DNA of 64,000 nt. Source: an uncultured Lachnospiraceae bacterium (GTDB taxonomy: Bacteria > Bacillota > Clostridia > Lachnospirales > Lachnospiraceae). The translations under genes were made by a program, and so were the position numbers. This document shows, in pieces, positions 51,721-60,082 of the stretch. The notes beneath the pieces are model-generated. The model was not told the DNA's origin. It saw nothing but the letters and a program-made list of their open reading frames with translations, and made no database searches. Each line of letters opens with the position of its first letter. Position 1 is the stretch's first letter. The stretch is from contig CAJUFE010000019.1 of NCBI GenBank assembly GCA_910585635.1, positions 14,602-78,601 of the forward strand. The letters are read 5' to 3'.

Positions 51721-52421
51721 CTGACGATCCCCTCCTTTACATCCTTCTGGAACCGGAGGTAGTCCTCCGGGATCCCGATATCGATAAAATAGCCGTCTCC
51801 CACCAGGCCGCCCAGCCTGCGCCCCTCCTTCATCCACCGAGGGATCATGTCATTTTCCAGGGAGACCTTCCCCTCCGGGATCTCCTCCAGCAGCTTTCGG
51901 TCCATCAGATAGATCCCGCCGTTGATGGTCCCCGGCTCGGCCGCGGCCTGCTTTTCATTAAAGCTTACCAGCATATCTCCGGAAAGCTGCGCCCGCCCGT
52001 ACCGGGACACATCCGGCACCGGCCGCAGCACCAGCCCGAGATCCAGGTCCCGCTCCCGGACCACCTTTGATAGCCGGCCATAGTCCACCTGATAAAAGGT
52101 GTCCCCGTTCAGCACAAAGAACCGGTCCTCCTTTAAGAGCTTCCCCGCGTTCTTGATCGCCCCTGCCGTGCCTAAAAGCTCTTCCTCGTAGGCATAGGAG
52201 ACCTTCACGCCAAAGGCGCTGCCGTCGCCGAAATAGTCCTCCACCATGGAGCCCTTATAGCCCACGGCAAATACGATCTCGTGGATCTTCTGCCTGGACA
52301 GTTCCCGTACCACATAGCCTAAAAAAGGCTTTTCCTCGATCAGCGCCATGGGCTTCGGCCTGTCCTTCACCACACTTTTCAGCCTGGTCCCCAGGCCCCC
52401 TGCCAGTAAGACTGCCTGCAT
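51714..52421 (-). CDS. hddC: D-glycero-alpha-D-manno-heptose 1-phosphate guanylyltransferase
   Basis: Makes GDP-D-glycero-alpha-D-manno-heptose. Nucleotidyltransferase motif LLAGGLGTRLKSVVKDRPKPM, then VLNGDTFYQVDYGRL. 235 residues, typical of HddC. Assignment as guanylyl- rather than another nucleotidyltransferase rests on its tight linkage to hddA, gmhB and gmhA. Confidence 0.9.
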   Translation of the reverse strand: MQAVLLAGGLGTRLKSVVKDRPKPMALIEEKPFLGYVVRELSRQKIHEIVFAVGYKGSMVEDYFGDGSAFGVKVSYAYEEELLGTAGAIKNAGKLLKEDRFFVLNGDTFYQVDYGRLSKVVRERDLDLGLVLRPVPDVSRYGRAQLSGDMLVSFNEKQAAAEPGTINGGIYLMDRKLLEEIPEGKVSLENDMIPRWMKEGRRLGGLVGDGYFIDIGIPEDYLRFQKDVKEGIVRW

Positions 52422-52444
52422 ATCTCCCCTTCCCCTTTCTCACA

Positions 52445-55400
52445 TCACACCGCAAAGTCGTCCTGGACCGTCCGCCAGGCCGCGTCGATGCTGAAATGCT
52501 CCCGGATATAGACCTGGGTCTTCTCTGCCATCCGAAGGAGCCTTTCCTGATCCGGATAGAGCCGGACCACCGCGTCGGCGAAGGCCTGCTCGCCGTCAGC
52601 CACCTCCATCACCTCTCTGGCCAGGAAGATCCCCTCTGCCCCTACGGAGGTGGTGACGATCGGCGCGCCGTTATAGACCGCCTCCACCACCTTGCCTTTG
52701 ACCCCTGCTCCGAAGCGCAGCGGCACCACCACCAGCCTGCAGGAGGCATAGAGGGCCGCCAGCTCCTCCTCGGTCACAAAGCCCTTGATCACGATCCCAC
52801 TCTCCGGTGTCCCTAAGGCCAGGATCTCCTCTGTCACCTTAGAGCCCACCACATAAAACCGCACATCCGGGAGCGCCTCCCGGATCAGGGGGAACACCTC
52901 CTTCGCGAACCAGAGCACCGCGTCCGCGTTTGGCGGATGGGCGAAGCCGCCTACGAACAGCAGCCCCTCCCGCCGGGCAAAGTCTTTGTTCAAGGTCTCT
53001 AAAAACTGCTCATAGACATAGGCGGTGATCGCCTTCACCGGGATGCTGCCGTCGATCTGGTGGATCGCCTCCACCTCCACGTTAGAGGGATAGTAGGACA
53101 TGGCCGCCTTATACAGCATGGAAAACTCCACGGACTTCCAATACTCCGAATCTCGCTTTTTCTTGATATCCCCGGTCAGCTCGAACTCCCGGCGCTCCCG
53201 CAGGAAATGTAGATCATGACCGTAATAGATCACCTTACAGTCTGTGTGGTCCTTGATGAAATCCACATACTTCCCGGCGATGTGGGGCCGGTTCAAGTAG
53301 GCGACGGCGATATCCTTGCCGTGCTCCTTCAGCCAGTCCCAGATCTTGGTCTGGTACTCATCCCCGTACAAGACCTCGATCCCCATCTGCTGCAGGGTGG
53401 TGGAATAGGGCTCCTCATGGAGGAAGTTATCCCCCAAAAATTTCACCACATAGCCCTTCTTTAAGAACATCTTCAGGTACTGGAAGGTGGTCTTGGAGCC
53501 GGCATCCTTATCATAGGTGGGCACATAATGATCCACCACCAGGATGATCTTTTTGCCCATGCTCCGTTCCCGGGCGCGGAAGGGATCTGGGTCCCCGGTG
53601 TTGACGCACTGGGATCGTAACTGGAGGGCCCATTTCTCCTTCAGCTTCTCGCCGTTCTCCACCTGGTACCGCTTAAGGCCGCTGCCGTTCACATCGGTGC
53701 CATTCGAAACGCCCTCGAAATGGATCACCTTGGACAGGGGCTGATAGACCACCCGGTAACCGGCCTCACGGACCGCGAAGGCTAAGTCCGAATCCTCACA
53801 GTAGGCCGGCGCGTACCGCTCGTCAAAGCCGCCCAGCTGCTCCCACAGCGACCTAGACAGCAGGATCGCCGCGCCGGAGATATAGTCCACATCCTTCACA
53901 TAATTATATTCTGCCTTATCCGGATCGTCCAGCCGGCCATAGTTCCAGCCGGAGCCGTCGCTCCAGATGATCCCCCCGGCCTCCTGGAGCCTGCCGTCAG
54001 GATAGACCAGCTTGGAGCCTACCATCCCGATCGTGGGGTCGGAGCCGATCAGCTCCACCAGAGCTGTGAGCCACCCTTCTGTCACCTGGGTGTCATTATT
54101 CAAGAACATCAGGTAACGTCCTCTGGCCCTGGCCGCCGCGTAGTTGCAGTTCTTTAAAAAGCCCTGGTTCTTCCCGCTCCTCACCACCGTCAGCCCCTGG
54201 ACATACTTTTCCAGCTCCCTGGTAGCATCGGTGGACATGTCATCGGCGATGATCACCTCATAGGACACATCCTTAGTGTGCTCCAGGATCGACAGGAGGC
54301 AGGCATAGGTATAGTGGATCTGGTCATAGACCGGGATCACGATGGAGACCGCAGGCTCTCCCTCTGCCTGGGGGAAATGCAGCCGCCCGTGGGTCAGGTA
54401 GGCTTCTCCCACGGCAAAGTCCCCGGCGATCCGGTTCCTCCCCTCTGCGGTGAAGTACAGCCGGCTGTACCGGATGGGATGGCGGATGGTCCCCAGGCAA
54501 TAGTTTAAGAGCTTCCGCCTCCTGGTCCCTCTAGGGAAGCGCCTGCCCACCGCGCCTTTAAGCTTTCGCCACACCTTAAAAAGGAGGGCTTCGTGGCGGT
54601 TTAAGTAGGTGAGGAGCTTTCCCATCTCATCGACCTCATGACGCAGGTCCCGGATCATGGCCTCCAGGTTGGCGATATGGTTATTGGAGAGCCGCTGGGT
54701 CTCGTTCCGCTTGCGGATCTCCACATTTTTCTCCTCCACCTCGATCTGCAGCTGCGAGATCCTCTCCCTGGCCTGCAAAAGGGCCTGGTCCGCCTGCTCC
54801 AGATCGGCAAGGGCCGTGACAGGCTGCTGGTAGCGGCAAAGGTACCCCTGGCTGCTGTCCCCGTGGACATAGGTCTGGAAGGCCGCCTCCATAGACTGAT
54901 AGACCGCCGCCAGCTCCTCCCCGATCCCAAAGTCCTGTAAAAAGCTCTTGACATCGGTCCAGCCCAGGATGCCCTTAAAACGCTCATAAAAGTAGTACAG
55001 GTTTCGGTAGCGCAGATAGCCCACCGGGATGGGGAAGTCAAAGACCCATTCGTAGTCCATGGACCAGATCCCCGTATCCGTGACCATCAGGTTCTCAAAA
55101 AGGCCGTCCACATTGGAGACATGGAAGCTCTGGTCGGAAAGGGTGCGGATCTGGGGCGTGTCCCCGAAGACCTCTGTGAGATAGGGCGTGGGGACGAAGG
55201 GCTCCAGCTCCACCGCAGGTCCCCGGCTCTCCTGCCCCCCATCCTGCCCTTGAGCCCCAGGACCTGCCTGAGCCCCGTCCGGACCGGCGAGCCAGCCCGT
55301 TGTCCCCCGGACCCCTTCGAACACCAGGCGCACCCCCTCCTCCAGCACCTCCTCAGCCGGAGCGCCGGCCTGGATCTTCTCCCCCATCTGCTCCGCCAGG

Positions 55401-55651
55401 GTCTGCCCTGTTAAAAAAGGAAAGCGGGCGCAGCCGCCCGCCACAGACAGGGGCGCTAAGATCTTGATACAGGGGTTCTGGCCGGTCAGCTGCTCCTGCT
55501 TTTTCTTAAAGGAGGCGATGTGCAGCTCCCCCTCCGGGCACAGCGCAGCCTTTTCCACAAAACGCACCCCGTCCTCCTCAAGGATGCTGGTGCGTATCTG
55601 ATATTCCGGCCGTCTGGTCCGGTTGTATTTAACGAAACGTGTTTGCGCCAT
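52445..55651 (-). CDS. Multidomain glycosyltransferase: kinase-like, coiled coil, GT2, GT4
   Basis: 1068 residues. N-terminal 1-270 looks like an aminoglycoside-phosphotransferase/protein-kinase-like fold: small beta-rich lobe, then SNVDGLFENLMVT (about 179-191) and MDYEWVFDFPIP (198-209) where catalytic-loop and metal residues fall. A coiled coil follows at about 283-352. GT2 domain from about 435 (VSIVIPVYDQ, ADDMSTDATREL, MFLNNDTQV at 516-524). GT4-like C-terminal domain from about 710 (LVVDHYVPTYDKDAG, LFVGGFAHPPNADAV, GAPIVTTSVGAEGI). A Gly/Gln low-complexity insert is at 120-145. The start overlaps the methyltransferase stop by 23 bp. Likely adds at least two sugars; the kinase-like part may cap or regulate chains. 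Confidence 0.87.
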   Translation of the reverse strand: MAQTRFVKYNRTRRPEYQIRTSILEEDGVRFVEKAALCPEGELHIASFKKKQEQLTGQNPCIKILAPLSVAGGCARFPFLTGQTLAEQMGEKIQAGAPAEEVLEEGVRLVFEGVRGTTGWLAGPDGAQAGPGAQGQDGGQESRGPAVELEPFVPTPYLTEVFGDTPQIRTLSDQSFHVSNVDGLFENLMVTDTGIWSMDYEWVFDFPIPVGYLRYRNLYYFYERFKGILGWTDVKSFLQDFGIGEELAAVYQSMEAAFQTYVHGDSSQGYLCRYQQPVTALADLEQADQALLQARERISQLQIEVEEKNVEIRKRNETQRLSNNHIANLEAMIRDLRHEVDEMGKLLTYLNRHEALLFKVWRKLKGAVGRRFPRGTRRRKLLNYCLGTIRHPIRYSRLYFTAEGRNRIAGDFAVGEAYLTHGRLHFPQAEGEPAVSIVIPVYDQIHYTYACLLSILEHTKDVSYEVIIADDMSTDATRELEKYVQGLTVVRSGKNQGFLKNCNYAAARARGRYLMFLNNDTQVTEGWLTALVELIGSDPTIGMVGSKLVYPDGRLQEAGGIIWSDGSGWNYGRLDDPDKAEYNYVKDVDYISGAAILLSRSLWEQLGGFDERYAPAYCEDSDLAFAVREAGYRVVYQPLSKVIHFEGVSNGTDVNGSGLKRYQVENGEKLKEKWALQLRSQCVNTGDPDPFRARERSMGKKIILVVDHYVPTYDKDAGSKTTFQYLKMFLKKGYVVKFLGDNFLHEEPYSTTLQQMGIEVLYGDEYQTKIWDWLKEHGKDIAVAYLNRPHIAGKYVDFIKDHTDCKVIYYGHDLHFLRERREFELTGDIKKKRDSEYWKSVEFSMLYKAAMSYYPSNVEVEAIHQIDGSIPVKAITAYVYEQFLETLNKDFARREGLLFVGGFAHPPNADAVLWFAKEVFPLIREALPDVRFYVVGSKVTEEILALGTPESGIVIKGFVTEEELAALYASCRLVVVPLRFGAGVKGKVVEAVYNGAPIVTTSVGAEGIFLAREVMEVADGEQAFADAVVRLYPDQERLLRMAEKTQVYIREHFSIDAAWRTVQDDFAV

Positions 55652-56510
55652 GCCCTTTCCTCCAGATCACTAGATATGAATTTGCAAACGGGGGGAAGCC
55701 GCCTACCGCTCCCAGTGCGTCAATGACCGCTTCCTCCGAAAAAAGCTGATAGCGGGACCTTTCGTACTCGGCGGACAGGCTGGGGAGCTCACCCTTTACC
55801 GGCAGATACCCGTCGGAATAGATCGCCGTGGGCAGCTTGTGATCCGGAAGAGGATAATAAAAGCTGGCCTGGCCTCCCAGCCCGGCGAACAGCTCCTTAA
55901 GCTCCTTGAGGGACATGGACAGCTCCTTTGGATCGGCCTTAGCCCCGGCCAGATACTTAAGCCCCTGAGGGTTGGGGAGGGCCAGGATCAGCTGGCCCTC
56001 CTCGGCCACCATAGCCGCCGCTCTCTGGACCAGCCTCCGGCCCGCCGCGCACCGGTCTGCCGCCGCCCTCTCTGCTTTGGCTCCTGCCGCCCCGCCGTCC
56101 TTTTCCTCGCCCTCTGCCTTAGGGCCGAGCAGGAACACATGGTCAAAGGTCCGGCCCGCCGGTCCTCCCTCCCTTTCCAGTGTCTCCAGGTCCCCGCACT
56201 GATAGCGGATGTTCCCCAGATCCCCGTGCCGTCTCTTATCTACCTCCAAGGTCTCTAAGCGCGGATCCAGCACTAGGACCTCCTTGGCCTTTTGCGCCAG
56301 GATGCCGGTCACCGCTCCCCCGCCGGAACCGATCTCCAGCACCCGGTCCTCTGGCTGGATCTCGATCCACTCCACTAAGTTCTCCCGGACAGGAGACAGG
56401 GTGAAAAGGACCTCCGGCCGGTCATCCCGCTCCAGGATCCTCCGGATGCCCTCCTCATCGGCTCCATACTCTTCCATCAGATCTAAGATCTCATAGCTGA
56501 TCTCTCTCAC
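55629..56510 (-). CDS. SAM-dependent methyltransferase, WbdD-like partner
   Basis: Class I methyltransferase: VLEIGSGGGAVTGILAQ (SAM motif I), VLVLDP (motif II) and ILALPNPQGLKYLAG. The C-terminal third (YYPLPDHKLPTAIYSDGYLP, FANSYLVIW) is characteristic of glycan-cluster methyltransferases linked to kinases. 293 residues from a GTG at 56510 (GGAGGAAAG upstream). A Glu/Ala/Gly insert lies at about 132-155. It overlaps the 1068-residue protein gene by 23 bp, so they are made together. Probably methylates a chain-terminal sugar or phosphate. Confidence 0.85.
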   Translation of the reverse strand: MREISYEILDLMEEYGADEEGIRRILERDDRPEVLFTLSPVRENLVEWIEIQPEDRVLEIGSGGGAVTGILAQKAKEVLVLDPRLETLEVDKRRHGDLGNIRYQCGDLETLEREGGPAGRTFDHVFLLGPKAEGEEKDGGAAGAKAERAAADRCAAGRRLVQRAAAMVAEEGQLILALPNPQGLKYLAGAKADPKELSMSLKELKELFAGLGGQASFYYPLPDHKLPTAIYSDGYLPVKGELPSLSAEYERSRYQLFSEEAVIDALGAVGGFPPFANSYLVIWRKGHGANTFR

Positions 56511-56607
56511 AGCTTTCCTCCATTCTCCACAGGCTACCGGACATCGGCTGGTCCGGCCGCGCACCGATCGGCCGCTGTCCCCTGCAAAAAGCCCGCGGCC
56601 AGGCCGC

Positions 56608-57999
56608 TCACTGCTTCTGGGCGGTCACCTTGGACTCCATATCGTAGACCCCAACGGTATTTTTATTGGAGATCACGGTGATATTGGCCACGTCATAGAG
56701 CCGGTGGTACACCACATGCTCGCCCTGTTCAAAGCCGGTGCAGCTCATGGAGAGCAGATATTCGCCCCCCTGCAGGTTCATCTTCTGGGTGAAGTCCACC
56801 TGGTACACATCGCCCCGCACCACCGGCTTGATGTCCGTCCCCTCGTACATGGTATTGGTCCCGGTCAGGTCGGTCCCCTTTTTATCCTTGATGGTATAGG
56901 TGAAGATCGGAGCTTCGATATCTGCGTGGAAGCGGATCTTCTCCCGGATCGTGAACATCTCGCCCTTTAGCAGCAGGTTCGTTAAGTTCCCCCGCTCGTC
57001 CAAAAGGCCCAGATCGAAGATCTCCGCCCTTCCGTCCCCGTACTCGGTCCGGTTAGCGTTGATCGTGATCTGCTCCTGCATCAAGTGCTCTGAAGGTTTT
57101 TCAGCGCCTGCCTCCAGATCCCCTCCGCGTTCCGGCTCCGTATCCTCCAGGCCCGCGCCCTTTGGCCCTGCTGCCTTAGGACCCGCGCCCTCCGGACCGG
57201 CGGTGTCCCCGGCCCTCTTTTCCCGGTCCAGCTCTGCTTTAAGGGAGTCCATCTGCCCGGCCAGGATCTTCTTATACAGATCCACCATATGGCCCGCGTT
57301 CCCCTCGGCGATGAACTGTCCCTTATTTAAAAGGACGACCTTGTCGCAGTATTTGATGATGCTCCCCATATCATGGGTCACCATCAAGATCGTGGTCCCG
57401 TTCTGGCGGATCTCTTCCATCCGCCGGTAGCATTTAGCCTGAAAGAACACATCGCCTACCGAAAGAGCCTCGTCCACGATCAAGATCTCCGGCTCCACAT
57501 TGATCGCCAGGGCAAAGGCCAGCCGCACGAACATACCGCTGGAATAGGTCTTCACCGGCTGGTATACAAAATCCCCGATCTCCGCGAAATCCAGGATATC
57601 GCCAAGCTTCTTGTCCATCTCCTTTTTGGGATAGCCCATCATGGTCCCGTTCATATAGATGTTCTCGATCCCGGTATAATCCATATTGAAGCCGGCCCCC
57701 AGCTCCAGCAGGGCGGAGATCTTCCCATCCACCGTCACCTTGCCCTCGGTGGGCGTGAGCACACCGGTGATGATCTTCAATATGGTGGATTTCCCTGATC
57801 CATTGGTGCCGATGATCCCCACGGTCTGGCCTTTTTCTACCGTAAAGGAGATCTTATCCAGGGCATAAAAGTCTTTGTGATAGCCCTTGTGGGTCAGGCT
57901 CAGGGACTCCTTTAGACGGTCGATCGGCTTGTCATATAATCGGTAGATCTTCGTCACATCCTGGACGGATATGGCTAAGCTTTTCTTTTCTTTCAACAT
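56608..57999 (-). CDS. wzt: Wzt-like polysaccharide ABC exporter ATPase with carbohydrate-binding domain
   Basis: ATP-binding subunit of an ABC-2 glycan exporter. Walker A GTNGSGKST (64-72), signature YSSGMFVRLAFAL, Walker B ILIVDEALSVGD. After a Pro/Gly/Ala repeat linker (about 275-305) comes a C-terminal beta-sandwich (about 310-463: MYEGTDIKP, YLLSMSCTGF) matching the Wzt C-terminal domain that recognises modified chain ends in E. coli O8/O9a. The ATG at 57999 has GGAG 6 nt upstream. Partner permease is at 59184-59996. Confidence 0.93.
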   Translation of the reverse strand: MLKEKKSLAISVQDVTKIYRLYDKPIDRLKESLSLTHKGYHKDFYALDKISFTVEKGQTVGIIGTNGSGKSTILKIITGVLTPTEGKVTVDGKISALLELGAGFNMDYTGIENIYMNGTMMGYPKKEMDKKLGDILDFAEIGDFVYQPVKTYSSGMFVRLAFALAINVEPEILIVDEALSVGDVFFQAKCYRRMEEIRQNGTTILMVTHDMGSIIKYCDKVVLLNKGQFIAEGNAGHMVDLYKKILAGQMDSLKAELDREKRAGDTAGPEGAGPKAAGPKGAGLEDTEPERGGDLEAGAEKPSEHLMQEQITINANRTEYGDGRAEIFDLGLLDERGNLTNLLLKGEMFTIREKIRFHADIEAPIFTYTIKDKKGTDLTGTNTMYEGTDIKPVVRGDVYQVDFTQKMNLQGGEYLLSMSCTGFEQGEHVVYHRLYDVANITVISNKNTVGVYDMESKVTAQKQ

Positions 58000-58091
58000 A
58001 GCTATCTCCATAAAGGTTTTTCTTTTTGCGGGCAATGAGCCAAGTGCCATGCCCGCAGGAGCATTTGGCAAATGCCATATCCTCTCTTGCC

Positions 58092-58520
58092 TCAGACCTC
58101 ATCTAAGGACGGGTCTTGTGTCTTTAATTGTGCTTCCCGCTCCTTCTCCTTGATCCGGGAGACATGCAGATATCGGCGCAGGAAACACAGAAGGCCTACG
58201 CTGATAACGGATACGAAATCCATATAAGGCGTCGTCTCCCCTACGATCATATGTCTGGCCACAAGGAAGATGAGCACCTCCAGGATGTTATCCGAATTCG
58301 GGCGGCAGAGCATCTCCAGGAACTCGATCCCGATGACGATCAAAAAGATGCCCTCCAGATAATGGCGAAAGGCCGTCACATCCATCAACAGCGCTCGAAA
58401 AGCGGGAAGGTTTTTCAAGATCCCGATCATCGACAGGACGATGCCCAGCAGGACCAGCCCCGCCGCCAGCATCTCCAAGATCTCACATATAGCCTGTATA
58501 TACTTTTTTACCTTCCCCAC
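58092..58520 (-). CDS. Small membrane protein, PsiE-like
   Basis: 142 residues with four hydrophobic segments and a charged C-terminal tail (SRIKEKEREAQLKTQD). Overall pattern resembles phosphate-starvation-inducible PsiE family proteins; the match is by eye and tentative. GTG start at 58520 with AGGAGGAGG upstream. It lies between the wzm and wzt genes. Confidence 0.6.
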   Translation of the reverse strand: MGKVKKYIQAICEILEMLAAGLVLLGIVLSMIGILKNLPAFRALLMDVTAFRHYLEGIFLIVIGIEFLEMLCRPNSDNILEVLIFLVARHMIVGETTPYMDFVSVISVGLLCFLRRYLHVSRIKEKEREAQLKTQDPSLDEV

Positions 58521-58575
58521 CTAGGTACCTCCTCCTCTTATCTCACACCTTCACGGTATCGGTCCAGACCGCCGG

Positions 58576-59172
58576 CTACACCGTTTGGCCGTACTGCTTG
58601 AGCCATCTGCGCCGCTCCAGATGATCTGGCAGGATCTCTCCCACGATCTTCCAAAAAGCAGGTGAATGGTTCATCTCCTTCCGGTGGGCCAGCTCGTGGA
58701 CCACCACATAATCCAGCACCTCCGGCGGCATCAGAATCAATTTCCAATGGAAGTTCAAGTTCCCCACAGCGCTGCAGCTCCCCCACCGGGTCTTGGCGGC
58801 CCGGATCGTGATCTTCTTGTAGTCCACCCCCATCCTCTGGGCGAAGTAGCGGACCCGCTCATCCAGTTTTTCTCTGGCCAGCCGGCGGTACCTTGCCTCT
58901 AAGGCCGGATCCTGCACATAGTCTGGCGCTCCCTTTTGCGCCTGTTCCTCCTGCCTGGCCTCCATGAGCAGATATTTTTCGATGATCCACCGCTGCTTTT
59001 CCTGGACAAAACGCCGGATGGTCTTGTCGGCCGCTCTTTTGGGCGCCCGCAGCTTTACGCAGCCCCTCCCCACCTCCAGCCCCATGGTGCGCCGGTCAGA
59101 ATAGATCACCTCCACCGGTATCTCCCGCTTTTCTCCCTGAAGGCTGAACTCCAGTCCTATCTGTTCGATCAT
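58576..59172 (-). CDS. YgjP-like metallopeptidase domain protein
   Basis: M48-type zinc protease fold of the YgjP/DUF45 group. Metal motif VVHELAHRKEMNHSPAFWKIVG with HExxH-like HELAH, followed by LERRRWLKQYG. KTRWGSCSAVGNLNFHW precedes it, as usual in the family. 198 residues. It sits 11 bp after the wzm stop, an unexpected place for this gene; role unknown. Confidence 0.88.
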   Translation of the reverse strand: MIEQIGLEFSLQGEKREIPVEVIYSDRRTMGLEVGRGCVKLRAPKRAADKTIRRFVQEKQRWIIEKYLLMEARQEEQAQKGAPDYVQDPALEARYRRLAREKLDERVRYFAQRMGVDYKKITIRAAKTRWGSCSAVGNLNFHWKLILMPPEVLDYVVVHELAHRKEMNHSPAFWKIVGEILPDHLERRRWLKQYGQTV

Positions 59173-59183
59173 ACCCTTCTACC

Positions 59184-59996
59184 TCACAGCACATCGGAAA
59201 AATGGGGACGGAGACGCTTGAAGACTTTTAGCCCTGCCAAGAGCAGCAAGGTGGTCACCGCCCAGAAATAAAGCGTCAAGGTAGGCCTCTCCCAGAACCA
59301 GTCCCCTGTCAGCATGCTGTCTCTGTACCCCACTACGATATAGTAAAAGGGGTTCAGCTTAAAAAGGATCCCGATCCAGGCGGCCCTGTCTGTGAACAGC
59401 CCCTCGTCATACATGATCGGGACCAGCCACATCCCGAACTGCAGCATGATCCCCACGATCTGGGTCATATCCTTAAAAAACACCTGGACAGCGCTGGTCA
59501 GATAGCCCAGGGCCAAAGCCAGCATAAATGCCGCAAAGGAGTAGTAGAGGACCTGGATCCAGGTCAGTATGGGCCACCACTGATAGCAGAGATACAGGCC
59601 GCCCATGATCAGCAGAAAACAGCCATGGACCATAGCGCAGGACAGCAGCTTGATGATCGGCAAAAACTCCACGGAAAAGACCACCTTTTTCACCAGGTAG
59701 CTGTATTCCTGCAGACACCCGGTCTCCGCGTTGATCCCCTCGCTGAAGAAGAACCAGGGCACGATGCCCGGCACCAGCCAGATCACATAGGGAGCCGGCA
59801 CCGGCGGGGCGGACTTAAAGCCGTAGGGCCCGAAGATCAAAAAATAGATCAGCACCGTCACCACCGGCTGCACGAACATCCACACCACGCCGAAATAAGA
59901 ACCTGCCAGACGTTTTTTAAAATCCGCCACAGCCAGCTCCAGTATCAATCTCCTTTTTTCTATGATCCCTCTACAGAGAGATATCATATATCCCAT
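59184..59996 (-). CDS. wzm: Wzm-like polysaccharide ABC exporter permease
   Basis: ABC-2 type membrane subunit that exports lipid-linked glycan with the Wzt-like ATPase. 270 residues, six helices, with the TagG/Wzm-type start DFKKRLAGSYFGVVWMFVQPV and C-terminal LNPFYYIVVGYRD. RBS GGGAG precedes the ATG. It is followed by the ygjP-like, psiE-like and wzt genes. Confidence 0.93.
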   Translation of the reverse strand: MGYMISLCRGIIEKRRLILELAVADFKKRLAGSYFGVVWMFVQPVVTVLIYFLIFGPYGFKSAPPVPAPYVIWLVPGIVPWFFFSEGINAETGCLQEYSYLVKKVVFSVEFLPIIKLLSCAMVHGCFLLIMGGLYLCYQWWPILTWIQVLYYSFAAFMLALALGYLTSAVQVFFKDMTQIVGIMLQFGMWLVPIMYDEGLFTDRAAWIGILFKLNPFYYIVVGYRDSMLTGDWFWERPTLTLYFWAVTTLLLLAGLKVFKRLRPHFSDVL

Positions 59997-60082
59997 CGAT
60001 AGGCTCCCTCTCTATATCTTCCTGTCCTTGTCATCTGCCACAGCCTGTCACGCAGCGCGCTTTTATCCGGCGCCCCGTCTGT

